Origin: a virus
Direction: 5' to 3' (one strand)
DNA length: 64,000 bases
Virus record (IMG/VR): IMGVR_UViG_3300015261_000002
Span: 62,001 to 126,000 of that record
Below, in pieces: positions 16,336-24,299 of this stretch. Below the pieces are notes generated by a model. It had not been told where the DNA came from and ran no database searches. It worked only from the letters and a program-made list of their open reading frames with translations. Within the stretch, counting starts at the first letter, position 1, and each line of letters opens with the position of its first letter. A program made the translations under genes and the position numbers.

Positions 16336-16788
16336 TCACGCCTTAGCTGCAAGGATGTGGACCATCGGGTGGGTATACAAAGGCACGAGTATTTCTTTCT
16401 CGTGGATGCGAAAGAACATCAGCGAACCGCTGAGACCCTCGGTACGTTCCAACTCAACGTGGAGAAACAGGTTATGCCAGCGACCACTCAGGGTAGCCTT
16501 GTAATCCACAGCACCTTTATCGAAGTACTGGATAAAGAAGCCGCTTACCAGGTCGTAGTATTCGATCGCTACTTCACGATCGTCCATCACGAGTTTCTTG
16601 AACAGCGTTTCGATAGCTTCTTCTACCGAGTGGGACGGTTGTTCGATCAGGTAAGCAGTACCGCCACGATTCGGGGTGCTCGACACCATGTAAGAGGTCC
16701 GGTGCCCTTGGGAGGACATGTACAGTTGTTGACCATTGTCGAGACGGAAATTAGCAACCATGTGGTACTTGATTTGAGTGTTAGACAT
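16336..16788 (-). CDS. Hypothetical protein, paralogue of 16804
   Basis: 150 residues. Shares with the adjacent upstream gene the pattern VEEAIETLFKKLVMDDRE..YYDLVSGFFIQYFD, matched there by FEEAWEHLFEALVLDGRM..YNRISFLFIWYFN, and an ending VPLYTHPMVHILAAK matched by VPLADHPLVGLLRK. Tandem duplication is therefore clear. Function unknown; the shared core looks like a small alpha/beta domain. Confidence 0.75.
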   Translation of the reverse strand: MSNTQIKYHMVANFRLDNGQQLYMSSQGHRTSYMVSSTPNRGGTAYLIEQPSHSVEEAIETLFKKLVMDDREVAIEYYDLVSGFFIQYFDKGAVDYKATLSGRWHNLFLHVELERTEGLSGSLMFFRIHEKEILVPLYTHPMVHILAAKA

Positions 16789-16803
16789 TTTGAGCCTCTT
16801 AAC

Positions 16804-17391
16804 TTATTTGCGCAGCAAGCCAACAAGCGGGTGATCCGCCAGGGGTACTGCGACAGGTTGGGAACCAGCGATAGTCACCTTAACGGCACGTTTGCCGATC
16901 TCGGGTAACCATTCAAACAATACTTGTTTCTTTACACCACGCCAGAAGCCTTCTGTGGCGCGTACAACGGGTTGCTCCTCGATCTGGTTGAAGTACCAGA
17001 TAAAGAGAAAGCTGATGCGGTTATAGAGTGCGATAGACGGCATACGACCATCCAGCACCAAAGCTTCAAACAAATGTTCCCACGCTTCCTCAAAGGTAGC
17101 CGAAGAACCTTGAAGCACATACGTATCACGACGACCTGTCATGGTAGTCCAATAGTAACGGGTGTAATGTCCGTCACTCATGGCAATCAGGTTACCGTGA
17201 GCACTTTGGGTAACGCCGTAGAACTTGATAGGTTCACGGAGACCGTGGCGAATCAAGATCGTGTGTTGCTTTTGACTCCAGTGTACTGAGCGAGTAATGA
17301 TCTCTCCATTTTCACGTGCTACTTTGAACTGAGCTTCTCCCGCATCTCGTAGGGGGAAGTCGTTGGTGTAACATAACCCTTTAGAAATCAT
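16804..17391 (-). CDS. Hypothetical protein, paralogue of 16336
   Basis: 195 residues. The C-terminal two thirds correspond to the 150-residue protein downstream. The additional N-terminal part includes a repeated strand pattern with TRSVHWSQKQHTILIR and YTRYYWTTMTGRRDTYVL. No known domain. It starts 3 bases after the stop of the gene at 17395, within a tight operon. Confidence 0.75.
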   Translation of the reverse strand: MISKGLCYTNDFPLRDAGEAQFKVARENGEIITRSVHWSQKQHTILIRHGLREPIKFYGVTQSAHGNLIAMSDGHYTRYYWTTMTGRRDTYVLQGSSATFEEAWEHLFEALVLDGRMPSIALYNRISFLFIWYFNQIEEQPVVRATEGFWRGVKKQVLFEWLPEIGKRAVKVTIAGSQPVAVPLADHPLVGLLRK

Positions 17392-17394
17392 CCT

Positions 17395-17976
17395 TTACTC
17401 CTTCTTTGCTTCTGCGGTTCTCACGGTTACCCCGTACGGTTTCTTTACTTCAACCAAGGTAGGGTCGAAGGCGATATAAGCGCCCATGCCTTCGGTCTCG
17501 TACGTGTAACCTTCAGGAAGCTCCTTGGTAAGCGACGAAACATGCTTATCGGATAAAGGGCCGCCCACCATCGGCGTAACCTTAACGACAAGCTTACCCA
17601 GTTCAGAACGCCCAACGACCTCGTGAGCAATATAGAACGTAGGCCGTACATCCAAACCTACTGGTGCAGGCGCTTGGGATTTAACCCAAACAATCTGACC
17701 GACATGATTAACAACCAGATCGATGACAAGCTCACGTAGTCGACGGTATTCAGCCGCGCTCTTTGCAACCTGAACCTGACGTTCTTCGTGGAGAGGTTTG
17801 TTGTACTTCTGCACGTGTCGTCGAACTTTGGCCAGGCGCGAGAGAGCGTTACCGGGAAGACCGGGCTCACGGCAACCCTCTTCCAAGTTACGCGCATGAG
17901 TGGCAGCCATGCTGTACAGCTCGTCATACATCTCACGAGCCATCACGACCTGGTGTTTATCTTTGTTCTCTTTCAT
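17395..17976 (-). CDS. Hypothetical protein
   Basis: 193 residues. The frame is open to 18015 but the ATG at 17976 overlaps the stop of the preceding gene by one base (TAATG), the usual sign of translational coupling. N-terminal half helical and basic (RLAKVRRHVQKYN), C-terminal half a beta-rich domain with MVGGPLSDKHVSSL and EGYTYETEGMGAYIAFDP. No family recognised. Confidence 0.75.
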   Translation of the reverse strand: MKENKDKHQVVMAREMYDELYSMAATHARNLEEGCREPGLPGNALSRLAKVRRHVQKYNKPLHEERQVQVAKSAAEYRRLRELVIDLVVNHVGQIVWVKSQAPAPVGLDVRPTFYIAHEVVGRSELGKLVVKVTPMVGGPLSDKHVSSLTKELPEGYTYETEGMGAYIAFDPTLVEVKKPYGVTVRTAEAKKE

Positions 17977-18698
17977 TACCCCAACGCTCCCATTGCTAAC
18001 ACATCCTTTTTGCACAACGTCAGTGCGCCATCCAACATGCCAGGCAGGTCAACGTGCATGAATGTGTAAAAGCCAATCGGGGTGCTCGGGTAGAAAGACA
18101 ACTCGAAGACCTCGTTACGATCTACCATTTGCTGTCCAAGCCCGGGTGTTATTTCGGCATCGCCGTCTTCATCCGCTTCGAAGCGGTCCGGGTTCATGAC
18201 GAGAAGATCGCGCAGATACTCCTTCGCGTGCATGTCATAGACGGCACACTGTTTTTCAATGTCCCAGTGCTTGGCTTTGAACGGGTTGATGTCCAGTGTT
18301 ACAGAACATTTGGCAGTAGCGATGAGTTCAGCCAAGGTGTCTGTCCAATTAGCGCCATCCACAGCCCACGCCGCACAACCCTTGATGCGCAGTTCTTTCA
18401 TCCGCTCGTAAGCGACTTCCAGGACTTTTTCCAGAGTAGCCCCGATGAAGCAAAGCTCCTCCTCTTGATCTTCGGGGTTATTTGGCACGAGGTCTACTCG
18501 GATCAGCGTGTTGGTGGCAACCATCTCCGCCCGTACTTCAGGAGTAATTGCCGCAACAGCTTCAGGGTTGTGCTTGGCCAACCCCGCTAACTGTTCTTCG
18601 ACCGTGTCGTAAACGTCACGATGGTCGTTAGCGTTTACAGAGATCTTGCCTTTGCAGATAGCGTACAGCAAACGCAGGTAATCGATTTTAATACCCAT
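17976..18698 (-). CDS. Hypothetical protein
   Basis: 240 residues, acidic centre (NNPEDQEEELCFIGATLEK), then a helix-rich segment and a C-terminal strand region (FELSFYPSTPIGFYTFMHV). AAAGGAATAAAG precedes the start. Not recognised. Coupled to the next gene through a TAATG overlap. Confidence 0.75.
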   Translation of the reverse strand: MGIKIDYLRLLYAICKGKISVNANDHRDVYDTVEEQLAGLAKHNPEAVAAITPEVRAEMVATNTLIRVDLVPNNPEDQEEELCFIGATLEKVLEVAYERMKELRIKGCAAWAVDGANWTDTLAELIATAKCSVTLDINPFKAKHWDIEKQCAVYDMHAKEYLRDLLVMNPDRFEADEDGDAEITPGLGQQMVDRNEVFELSFYPSTPIGFYTFMHVDLPGMLDGALTLCKKDVLAMGALG

Positions 18699-18702
18699 TT
18701 CT

Positions 18703-18978
18703 TTATTCCTTTAGTCTTGACATAAACATGTCGCTTTCATCTTTACGGAAAGACAGCTCAGACAACTCCTTGATTTCTTCCTCAGTGAGTTTGCCCAACT
18801 TCATTGCCGCGTTAAGTACCTTACGAGCCATATCGAGACGGGCAAGCTCCATCCCGATATGCTCCTTTGCACGATCGTTATCCGTGATTGTTTTGAAGTA
18901 GCGCTCGCTCTTACCGTCTTTGTAAGCCCTGGTAAGTTCGCGATCAATGTAAACGAGCAGCGCTGGAATTTTACCCAT
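18703..18978 (-). CDS. Small helical protein
   Basis: 91 residues. The frame extends upstream to 19026 but GAGGAGGCAGTG in front of the ATG at 18978 fixes the start. Entirely helical and charged, with the C-terminal half rich in Glu/Lys/Leu (KLGKLTEEEIKELSEL). No family recognised. Confidence 0.7.
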   Translation of the reverse strand: MGKIPALLVYIDRELTRAYKDGKSERYFKTITDNDRAKEHIGMELARLDMARKVLNAAMKLGKLTEEEIKELSELSFRKDESDMFMSRLKE

Positions 18979-18988
18979 CACTGCCTCC

Positions 18989-19519
18989 TCACAACCACTT
19001 GTAACGGATTGATGTAGGACCCACACTTTCCTTTGGATTGCGTGGGTTGTTGAACGGATGAATCTTCATGGTAGGTGACGTGTTGGTGTTCATGATCTGA
19101 ACTTCACCTACCCGCTTCATCATCACCGGATCCAGCACCCGGTATTCTTGAGTCGCGTACGCGTCCCATACCCAACCTTCTCTTACGAGGATGTCAGGCG
19201 GTACAATACGTTCGTGACCCTTGAACACCGGGCGGTAAACCCAGAAGTTGATATGAGGTAACTTCTCTTCCTCAAAGAACTTCGCTACGTTGGGATAAAC
19301 ACCACGAAAGCAGCGTTCAATATCAGGTCCCAACGAGATCGCCTTCATAGGCGGCTCAGGATAGGGCCAGGAGCTGTCTTCGTGTTCACCTGGGGTATCG
19401 AAGCCTGCTTGCTCTCCAGGCGTCCACAGGCCCTTCAGGTTGCCGTTAAAGCTGATATGACACAAAACAAAGTCAACCAGCTTTTCAGCACGAATGGACG
19501 TAGGCTCTTTATCCGCCAC
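18989..19519 (-). CDS. Hypothetical protein
   Basis: 176 residues, Pro/Trp-rich. Contains FWVYRPVFKGHERIVPPD and GWVWDAYATQEYRVLDP in a central beta region. No family recognised. Its start overlaps the end of the 63-residue gene upstream by 11 bases. Confidence 0.75.
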   Translation of the reverse strand: MADKEPTSIRAEKLVDFVLCHISFNGNLKGLWTPGEQAGFDTPGEHEDSSWPYPEPPMKAISLGPDIERCFRGVYPNVAKFFEEEKLPHINFWVYRPVFKGHERIVPPDILVREGWVWDAYATQEYRVLDPVMMKRVGEVQIMNTNTSPTMKIHPFNNPRNPKESVGPTSIRYKWL

Positions 19520-19700
19520 TGCGTTCTCCTTTCGGGTTAACCCAGGGTTCGATGATCAGACCGCTGGGAACAGTTTTCGATTTGATGACAACAGTACCAA
19601 TCCCCGGAACACTTTTCAGGGTGGTATACACGTCAGGACCGTTCATTTTAATTTCTTGAACGATCTGTTCGATTTCTTCCTTGAACTTGTTATCAGACAT
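19509..19700 (-). CDS. Small hypothetical protein
   Basis: 63 residues from the ATG at 19700, chosen over the upstream 19787 because GAAGGA stands about 9 bases before it and it overlaps the preceding stop by only 8 bases. Acidic helix (FKEEIEQIVQEIKM), then VPGIGTVVIKSKTVP. No family recognised. Confidence 0.65.
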   Translation of the reverse strand: MSDNKFKEEIEQIVQEIKMNGPDVYTTLKSVPGIGTVVIKSKTVPSGLIIEPWVNPKGERSGG

Positions 19701-20463
19701 CCCATTTTCCTTCGTCAGTAAGTTTGTCGTGTTTGGAGCCAGGGAAAGGCGGAGCTTCGTAACGGACGTAAACATCCTGCTTACCAATCCCGGCCATCTT
19801 CTTCATTGCATCTTCGTTCCAGACGAGCAATTGGAACGCCCAGGCAATTGCCTTACGGGTAGGGACCACAGTACGACGATCCCGTTGGAACTCCCGTTCA
19901 ATGAAAGCAGGCTGCACTTTCATCGGTTGTGGAGACATGAAGTTTTCAATGGTCTTGAGGACTTCCGGCGGTATGGTCTTACCAGCGCCTTTCTTCAGCC
20001 TGGCGAGGAATGGCTGAATGTCGTTATCGTCTCGCTCGTTAAAGTTGGCGATCAGGTCTTCTTCGTTGCCGCCGGCGGCAAGGTTATCAACTTCGTGGAT
20101 ACGAAGGTTGTGGATGATTCGACCTCCGACGTAGATCAGACCTTCCCACCAGTAGATACATTCTGGCTTGAAGGGGTTATAGTAGGACCTTACGTGAGGC
20201 ACAGACGACGCATAGTCCGCGGGGTTAGCGTTGTGTCCGCGGCGACCATGGTCAACGTGTCCGACTGTTCCAACGTTCACTACTTTTCCCACGACGTTCT
20301 CCTCAGAAATATGGTAAAGACGTTGTATCCACTCACGGGACACTTCGTGGTTGTTATCTTCGTCGGAGGTTTGTCCGGTGTACTGCAAAATACGTTCTAC
20401 AGTTCTCCCGTCCTCTCCAACCTCCAGCTTAAAGATGTTCTCCAGCACACCCTTAAATCTCAT
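19693..20463 (-). CDS. Hypothetical protein with EF-Tu-like G1 motif remnant
   Basis: 256 residues. Residues 62-75 read VNVGTVGHVDHGRR, resembling the G1 loop of elongation factors (NVGTIGHVDHGKT), but the essential Gly-Lys-Ser/Thr is Gly-Arg-Arg and no other GTPase motif follows. A second feature is YWWEGLIYVGGRIIHNLR. It is probably not a GTPase. Overlaps the 417-residue gene by 4 bases (ATGA). Confidence 0.7.
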   Translation of the reverse strand: MRFKGVLENIFKLEVGEDGRTVERILQYTGQTSDEDNNHEVSREWIQRLYHISEENVVGKVVNVGTVGHVDHGRRGHNANPADYASSVPHVRSYYNPFKPECIYWWEGLIYVGGRIIHNLRIHEVDNLAAGGNEEDLIANFNERDDNDIQPFLARLKKGAGKTIPPEVLKTIENFMSPQPMKVQPAFIEREFQRDRRTVVPTRKAIAWAFQLLVWNEDAMKKMAGIGKQDVYVRYEAPPFPGSKHDKLTDEGKWDV

Positions 20464-21713
20464 TTGCAGAAGTCCTTGTAAGCGACCATCGTTGTGTTCT
20501 TCTCAGACGCGAACAAATAAAGCTCGGCAGGCTTCATCGGCTGAGTGCCCTTGTCACTGGTCCAGATGTTCATACGCCACCATTTACCTTTGGGCGGCTT
20601 AGGAGCAGTTTCTACTTCCACATCGGCAGCTTTCAGTACCTTGTCAGCCACGGCCATTTCTTCTGGCGAAGCCTCTTCATTACGAGGAGACAAACCAAAG
20701 ATCGAGAACTCCTGGCCATTTGCACTGACAATGGTGCTTTCCCGCACGGTGCTTTCCAGCGTCATGTGAATACCGAACAATGACTTGTAGCCATATTCGT
20801 AATAACGCATGCCGGAGATCGTACCGTTACCGAAAGGAACGGAGCAGACCTTAGGCACGGTGTAACGGCCGCTTACGACCTGGGTGGGAATCCACTTGTA
20901 CAGACCGTAGCCGATACCCCCCAGGATGCACAGGAACAGGATCCAACGGAGCCAGCTGTTACGACGCTTACGACGCTGATCCGCCTTGACCCTTTTCAGA
21001 GCAGCGAGTGCCTTGAAAGCAGCATCGCTTTCTTCACTCTCCAGTTTACCGATCGCACTTTCCAACAACACAGCAACATCATCCAGAGAAGGATGCTGCT
21101 TATCCGTGGTATCAGCCAGCAGGTCTCGGCGGTGAATACGGACGCGTTGTTCTTCCAGCTGATCAACGGAGTGTGGCTTACCAGAACCTGCGCCCAATAC
21201 AGCGTTGAGATCACCGTTCTGACTACGCCACTGTTCAAACGTACCGCCATAACCAGCACGCACGTCGTCTTGATAAAGCCCATTCAAGGCTTTATCCATA
21301 TCCACCGAAACATCTTCCGACGGGTGCACGTAAGGTATCCAGCTGCTGGTTGTGTTGCGTACCCAGTCCTGTCCACGCCAGGTCATTACATCGCCGATGT
21401 TACTTACGAAAGGCAAGAACTCGGGAAGACTTTCATACTGACCTGGGTATTCGCCCACGTAATTGATTTGACCACGTTCCCAGTCGTACGAACGGGCATG
21501 CAGATTAACAGCGTTGGAGATATTGTCCGGAACAGCTTCCGCGTCGCCGTAATCCTTCCAGGCACCTTCCTCGGTGACCGCCCAGAAGTGTTTCCCGCGC
21601 ATACAACAATCGCCAGGTTTAATACCTTCTTCTGGCAGCGCGTGGTCTTCTGGGAATGCACCGATCATGTTGAACGACATTGGTACCTGCAAATCTTGAT
21701 CTTTTACTGTCAT
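20460..21713 (-). CDS. Membrane protein with fibre-like N-terminal modules
   Basis: 417 residues, AAGGAG before the start. Residues 18-58 (GAFPEDHALP..GDCC..WAVTEEGAWKDYG) follow the pattern of the LLGxWPxxQALP..GDAYxW module of the 5420 fibre. Residues 86-120 may be a second copy, and 143-166 (GLYQDDVRAGYGGTFEQW) resemble the fibre's SAYDxAVxxGxxGTxxEWL unit. A basic stretch (ADQRRKRRNS, about 244-253) precedes one membrane helix at 254-275. The C-terminal 140 residues form a separate beta-rich domain. Orientation by the positive-inside rule puts the modules in the cytoplasm and the C-terminus outside. Function unknown. Confidence 0.8.
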   Translation of the reverse strand: MTVKDQDLQVPMSFNMIGAFPEDHALPEEGIKPGDCCMRGKHFWAVTEEGAWKDYGDAEAVPDNISNAVNLHARSYDWERGQINYVGEYPGQYESLPEFLPFVSNIGDVMTWRGQDWVRNTTSSWIPYVHPSEDVSVDMDKALNGLYQDDVRAGYGGTFEQWRSQNGDLNAVLGAGSGKPHSVDQLEEQRVRIHRRDLLADTTDKQHPSLDDVAVLLESAIGKLESEESDAAFKALAALKRVKADQRRKRRNSWLRWILFLCILGGIGYGLYKWIPTQVVSGRYTVPKVCSVPFGNGTISGMRYYEYGYKSLFGIHMTLESTVRESTIVSANGQEFSIFGLSPRNEEASPEEMAVADKVLKAADVEVETAPKPPKGKWWRMNIWTSDKGTQPMKPAELYLFASEKNTTMVAYKDFCK

Positions 21714-21771
21714 GTAAAACTCCTTGTTAATAGTTCTTTACAAAGTTACAGCGGTACAAATAAAAAAGAAA

Positions 21772-21809
21772 CTATAAACCCCCAGGCAGTCGAGCCTGGG
21801 GGTTTATAG
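21772..21809 (-). terminator. Strong intrinsic terminator
   Basis: Perfect 16-bp stem CTATAAACCCCCAGGC with loop of 6, followed on the minus strand by TTTCTTTTTTATTTG. Ends the transcript of the gene at 21818-22381, just upstream of the 417-residue membrane-protein gene. Confidence 0.9.
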
Positions 21810-21817
21810 CGGATCAC

Positions 21818-22381
21818 TTAGACTCCGGCCCGAGTTCTAAGGAAAGGCAGATAGACTTCTCTGCTTCTATCCGCGCTGGTCAACTTGATCGCAGAGTGCG
21901 TTCTCAGTTTGTTGAAGCTACGGTTAAAAGTCAGGTGATACCACACGCCGTCGAGGGCGAAGGTTGCGAAGGGGAGCCGCGATTTATCAAACAGCTCGCC
22001 GAACAACCGAGGGTATTCGTAACTGAAAAACTCGTTGATAAGCTCTGTAGTTTCAGCACCTACTTGGCAGCCCAGAAAGGATTGGTCGCGAGTCAACCAA
22101 CGGAGCTCGTTGAACTTGCCAGCGGCTTTCTCGTTGATATCAATGTTGTTTAACAATCGACCGGAAGGAAATGAACTGCTCTGGCTAATTTCCGTCAAGC
22201 AATCTATCGCGTAGACAAACTCTTGCAGCTTCCTGATATCAGGAATAAACTTCAGGAAGGTGTCGACGAACTCTACGTTCAAGATGTACTTGAAATAACC
22301 CAAGCGCTTGCTTTCTTGCACTTGAGCCTCATTAGTTGTCAGTCCATCGCTAACCTCCATCTTTCTTAATGCTTCACTCAT
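21818..22381 (-). CDS. Hypothetical early protein, paralogue of 22641
   Basis: 187 residues. Pairs by eye with the 191-residue protein at 22641: FVDTFLKFIPDIRKLQEFVYAIDCLTE against FVDHFHSLGVMKTVLREMVYGIDHLTD, ELINEFFSYEYPRLFGELFDK against KELDDFFNRSYIETFHFIME, and an ending YLPFLRTRA against NLPFARRRT. Sits directly behind the early promoter at 22444-22473. No known domain. Confidence 0.8.
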   Translation of the reverse strand: MSEALRKMEVSDGLTTNEAQVQESKRLGYFKYILNVEFVDTFLKFIPDIRKLQEFVYAIDCLTEISQSSSFPSGRLLNNIDINEKAAGKFNELRWLTRDQSFLGCQVGAETTELINEFFSYEYPRLFGELFDKSRLPFATFALDGVWYHLTFNRSFNKLRTHSAIKLTSADRSREVYLPFLRTRAGV

Positions 22382-22443
22382 GATGTTTCCCTATTTACTT
22401 AACGTGGAAGACCACAATTAATGATCGTCTGTGATTCACATAG

Positions 22444-22473
22444 GTAATGTAGGTTTGAAGTCTTCCTTAACTT
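22444..22473 (-). promoter_or_regulatory. phiKZ-type early promoter (bipartite)
   Basis: Minus strand reads AAGTTAAG, spacer, CAAACCTACATTAC. The start codon of 21818-22381 is about 63 bases away. The upstream box lies just outside the stop of the 56-residue gene at 22478. Confidence 0.8.
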
Positions 22474-22477
22474 AAAT

Positions 22478-22648
22478 CTACACGTTCCACCCGATCATAA
22501 CGCCGATAAACACAGCGATAACGCAGCAGATACCGAGAACGGCGAAGAATCTCCGACGTCTTCTGAGTTGTTGTTTTCGAATAGGGTCTGCTATCATTCC
22601 AGCAAACCAGTCATCGTCTTTGTCGAGCAAATCTTTTGGATCAATCAT
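22478..22648 (-). CDS. 56-residue single-span membrane protein
   Basis: Read directly: acidic start (MIDPKDLLDKDDDW), a basic run (RKQQLRRRRRFF), then one hydrophobic helix with two adjacent Cys (about residues 36-53) and a short WNV tail. Overlaps the end of the upstream gene by 8 bases. The basic run next to the helix suggests the N-terminus is cytoplasmic. Function unknown. Confidence 0.7.
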   Translation of the reverse strand: MIDPKDLLDKDDDWFAGMIADPIRKQQLRRRRRFFAVLGICCVIAVFIGVMIGWNV

Positions 22649-23216
22649 TTCTCTTGACCTTTAAGGAGTGCTGCGTGCGGCGGCGGGCAAACGGCAGGTT
22701 AATACCCTGACGTGAGTCCAGGTTGTTGAAGTGGAAAATAAACAACTTGCTGTCTGGAATGATCTCGTTAAATTCAACCGAATAACGATCACCGTCCACT
22801 TTAAACGTCAGCTCTTCCAACCCCATACGTTCCATAATGAAATGGAATGTCTCGATGTAACTCCGGTTAAAGAAGTCATCGAGTTCCTTCTTAACTGCTG
22901 GAGTGGGAAGTGAAATCTTCCAGCAGGTATTGTTGGTGGCCCGGAACAATTGATCAAACAGGAAAAAGGATTCCAGTTTGTAATGATCAAGGTCCATGGT
23001 CACCAATGTTTTACCGACCGGACACTCAGGCATGGCGAGCATGTCGGTCAAATGATCGATACCGTACACCATCTCACGGAGTACAGTCTTCATAACCCCC
23101 AGGCTATGGAAATGGTCTACAAAGGACGGTTCCAAAGCACGGCAAACGAGCGCGTACTCTTCTTCATCCATTGCAACAGGTGCAGCAACAATAGCTGCTT
23201 TTAATTGTGCGGTCAT
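22641..23216 (-). CDS. Hypothetical protein, paralogue of 21818
   Basis: 191 residues, AAGGAG before the start. Homologous over most of its length to the 187-residue protein downstream (see there), and like it ends with a short basic tail. The two are separated by the small membrane gene and by a promoter, so they can be expressed differently. Confidence 0.8.
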   Translation of the reverse strand: MTAQLKAAIVAAPVAMDEEEYALVCRALEPSFVDHFHSLGVMKTVLREMVYGIDHLTDMLAMPECPVGKTLVTMDLDHYKLESFFLFDQLFRATNNTCWKISLPTPAVKKELDDFFNRSYIETFHFIMERMGLEELTFKVDGDRYSVEFNEIIPDSKLFIFHFNNLDSRQGINLPFARRRTQHSLKVKRND

Positions 23217-23256
23217 GGAAAAACTCCTTAATACAAATGACCTTTTATCGGGTGTA

Positions 23257-23286
23257 GATAATAGTCGTGAGGGTGATATTAAATTT
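23257..23286 (-). promoter_or_regulatory. Degenerate early promoter candidate
   Basis: Minus strand reads AATTTAAT, spacer, then ACTATTATCT. The spacing fits the other sites but the core deviates (TATTATCT for TAYATTAY). Located about 41 bases before the gene at 22641-23216, where a promoter is expected. Confidence 0.4.
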
Positions 23287-23307
23287 TCACTGGCATATAG
23301 CAGCCAT

Positions 23308-23344
23308 AAAGCCTACCGCGGGAATAACCCCAACGGTAGGCTTT
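23308..23344 (-). terminator. Intrinsic terminator
   Basis: Stem AAAGCCTACCG with CGGTAGGCTTT around a 15-base loop that can itself pair partly. On the minus strand it ends in TTTATGG. It follows the gene at 23369-23965. Confidence 0.65.
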
Positions 23345-23368
23345 ACTAGAGCAGCTCAACCCAGCGGG

Positions 23369-23965
23369 TTAAACTTCAGGTGCGTCGTTGTCCACGGTCA
23401 GAACACCGTAGTCAGTCGGCGGGATCACTTTGACCGGTACGGCGCCTTTCACCCATTCAAGGTTGCCCTTGAAGGTGGAGCCGACCAGTGCGACGAAGGT
23501 TTCGCCATCCGTGTAGTCGATCGACGGAATGGCGTACTTCAGGCCTGCGTTGACGATTGCAGCGATTGCTGCTTCTTCACCGCCATCGGCGATGTCAGAA
23601 GCAATCACAACACCAACGAGGGTGTCGGCACCACTGACGTAGGAATACAGGCCAGCTTCGGTCTGCGCTTCCAGTTCGTTGATGTCGGCCAGCGGAGTAA
23701 CGTTCTTCAGGGTATAGAGCCCCAAAGTTTTCGAAGCGTCGGCTGGGGTCCACGATTGCAGTGGATCACAGCGGAAGTTGCGACCAGCAGAAGCGATGGT
23801 CATGTTGAAGGTGCCGTCGCCAGCGTCGACAGGAGTGCCGAGTTGGAGATCGGTTTCTTTCAATCCAATGAACAACGCGAGGTAATCTGCGTCGTCGGCG
23901 TAACGCTGCTTGTTGAACTTTACGAAACGTTCAACGAACAACGCCATGTGCGTCTTAGCTGCCAT
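23369..23965 (-). CDS. Probable virion protein, paralogue of the gene at 4831
   Basis: 198 residues from the ATG at 23965, which has TGGAGAA upstream (the frame stays open to 23998). Related along its length to the plus-strand protein at 4831-5409. The Ala/Asp/Val-rich composition and few Lys resemble structural proteins. No early promoter core stands in front of it, and it has its own terminator, so it may be expressed separately from its early-type neighbours. Confidence 0.75.
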   Translation of the reverse strand: MAAKTHMALFVERFVKFNKQRYADDADYLALFIGLKETDLQLGTPVDAGDGTFNMTIASAGRNFRCDPLQSWTPADASKTLGLYTLKNVTPLADINELEAQTEAGLYSYVSGADTLVGVVIASDIADGGEEAAIAAIVNAGLKYAIPSIDYTDGETFVALVGSTFKGNLEWVKGAVPVKVIPPTDYGVLTVDNDAPEV

Positions 23966-24033
23966 GGTGGTTCTCCAGAAAGGGATAAATCCGAACATAT
24001 CACGTTCGGCATAATATCCATCCGGAATTCATG

Positions 24034-24240
24034 TCACATAAGTATATTCAAAACTATTGATGTGACAAGAGCCGTCCCACAAGCTGCGTACGGCCCCATG
24101 CGAGCAACCAATACAAAGAAAGACACGAGCATTGAGCTTATGATCAGAAATGGACTCTGTTGCATAATACCCAGAATAATCCAACCCAAGAAACAAATTG
24201 AGCTCGGACCGAATATAAGGCTTTTGAATTGTTCTGTCAT
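24034..24240 (-). CDS. Two-span membrane peptide
   Basis: 68 residues from the ATG at 24240, preceded by AAGAGGGTGTC. Two hydrophobic helices (about residues 8-25 and 29-46, with Cys and Gly) and a third weaker one at the C-terminus. An alternative frame over the same bases is a shadow with poor start. Lies between the GroEL terminator and the 23369 gene. Function unknown. Confidence 0.6.
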   Translation of the reverse strand: MTEQFKSLIFGPSSICFLGWIILGIMQQSPFLIISSMLVSFFVLVARMGPYAACGTALVTSIVLNILM

Positions 24241-24266
24241 GACACCCTCTTATTGCAAAAAAGAAA

Positions 24267-24284
24267 GGGGATCCGAAGATCCCC
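24267..24284 (-). terminator. Intrinsic terminator of the chaperonin gene
   Basis: GGGGATC, loop of 4, GATCCCC, followed on the minus strand by TTTCTTTTTTGC. Lies 16 bases after the chaperonin stop. Confidence 0.85.
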
Positions 24285-24299
24285 ATTCCTAGTTACCCG

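Noticed and set aside
19693-20463. A translational GTPase
   Set aside because: Only a degenerate G1 string is present; Lys of the P-loop and all later G motifs are missing.
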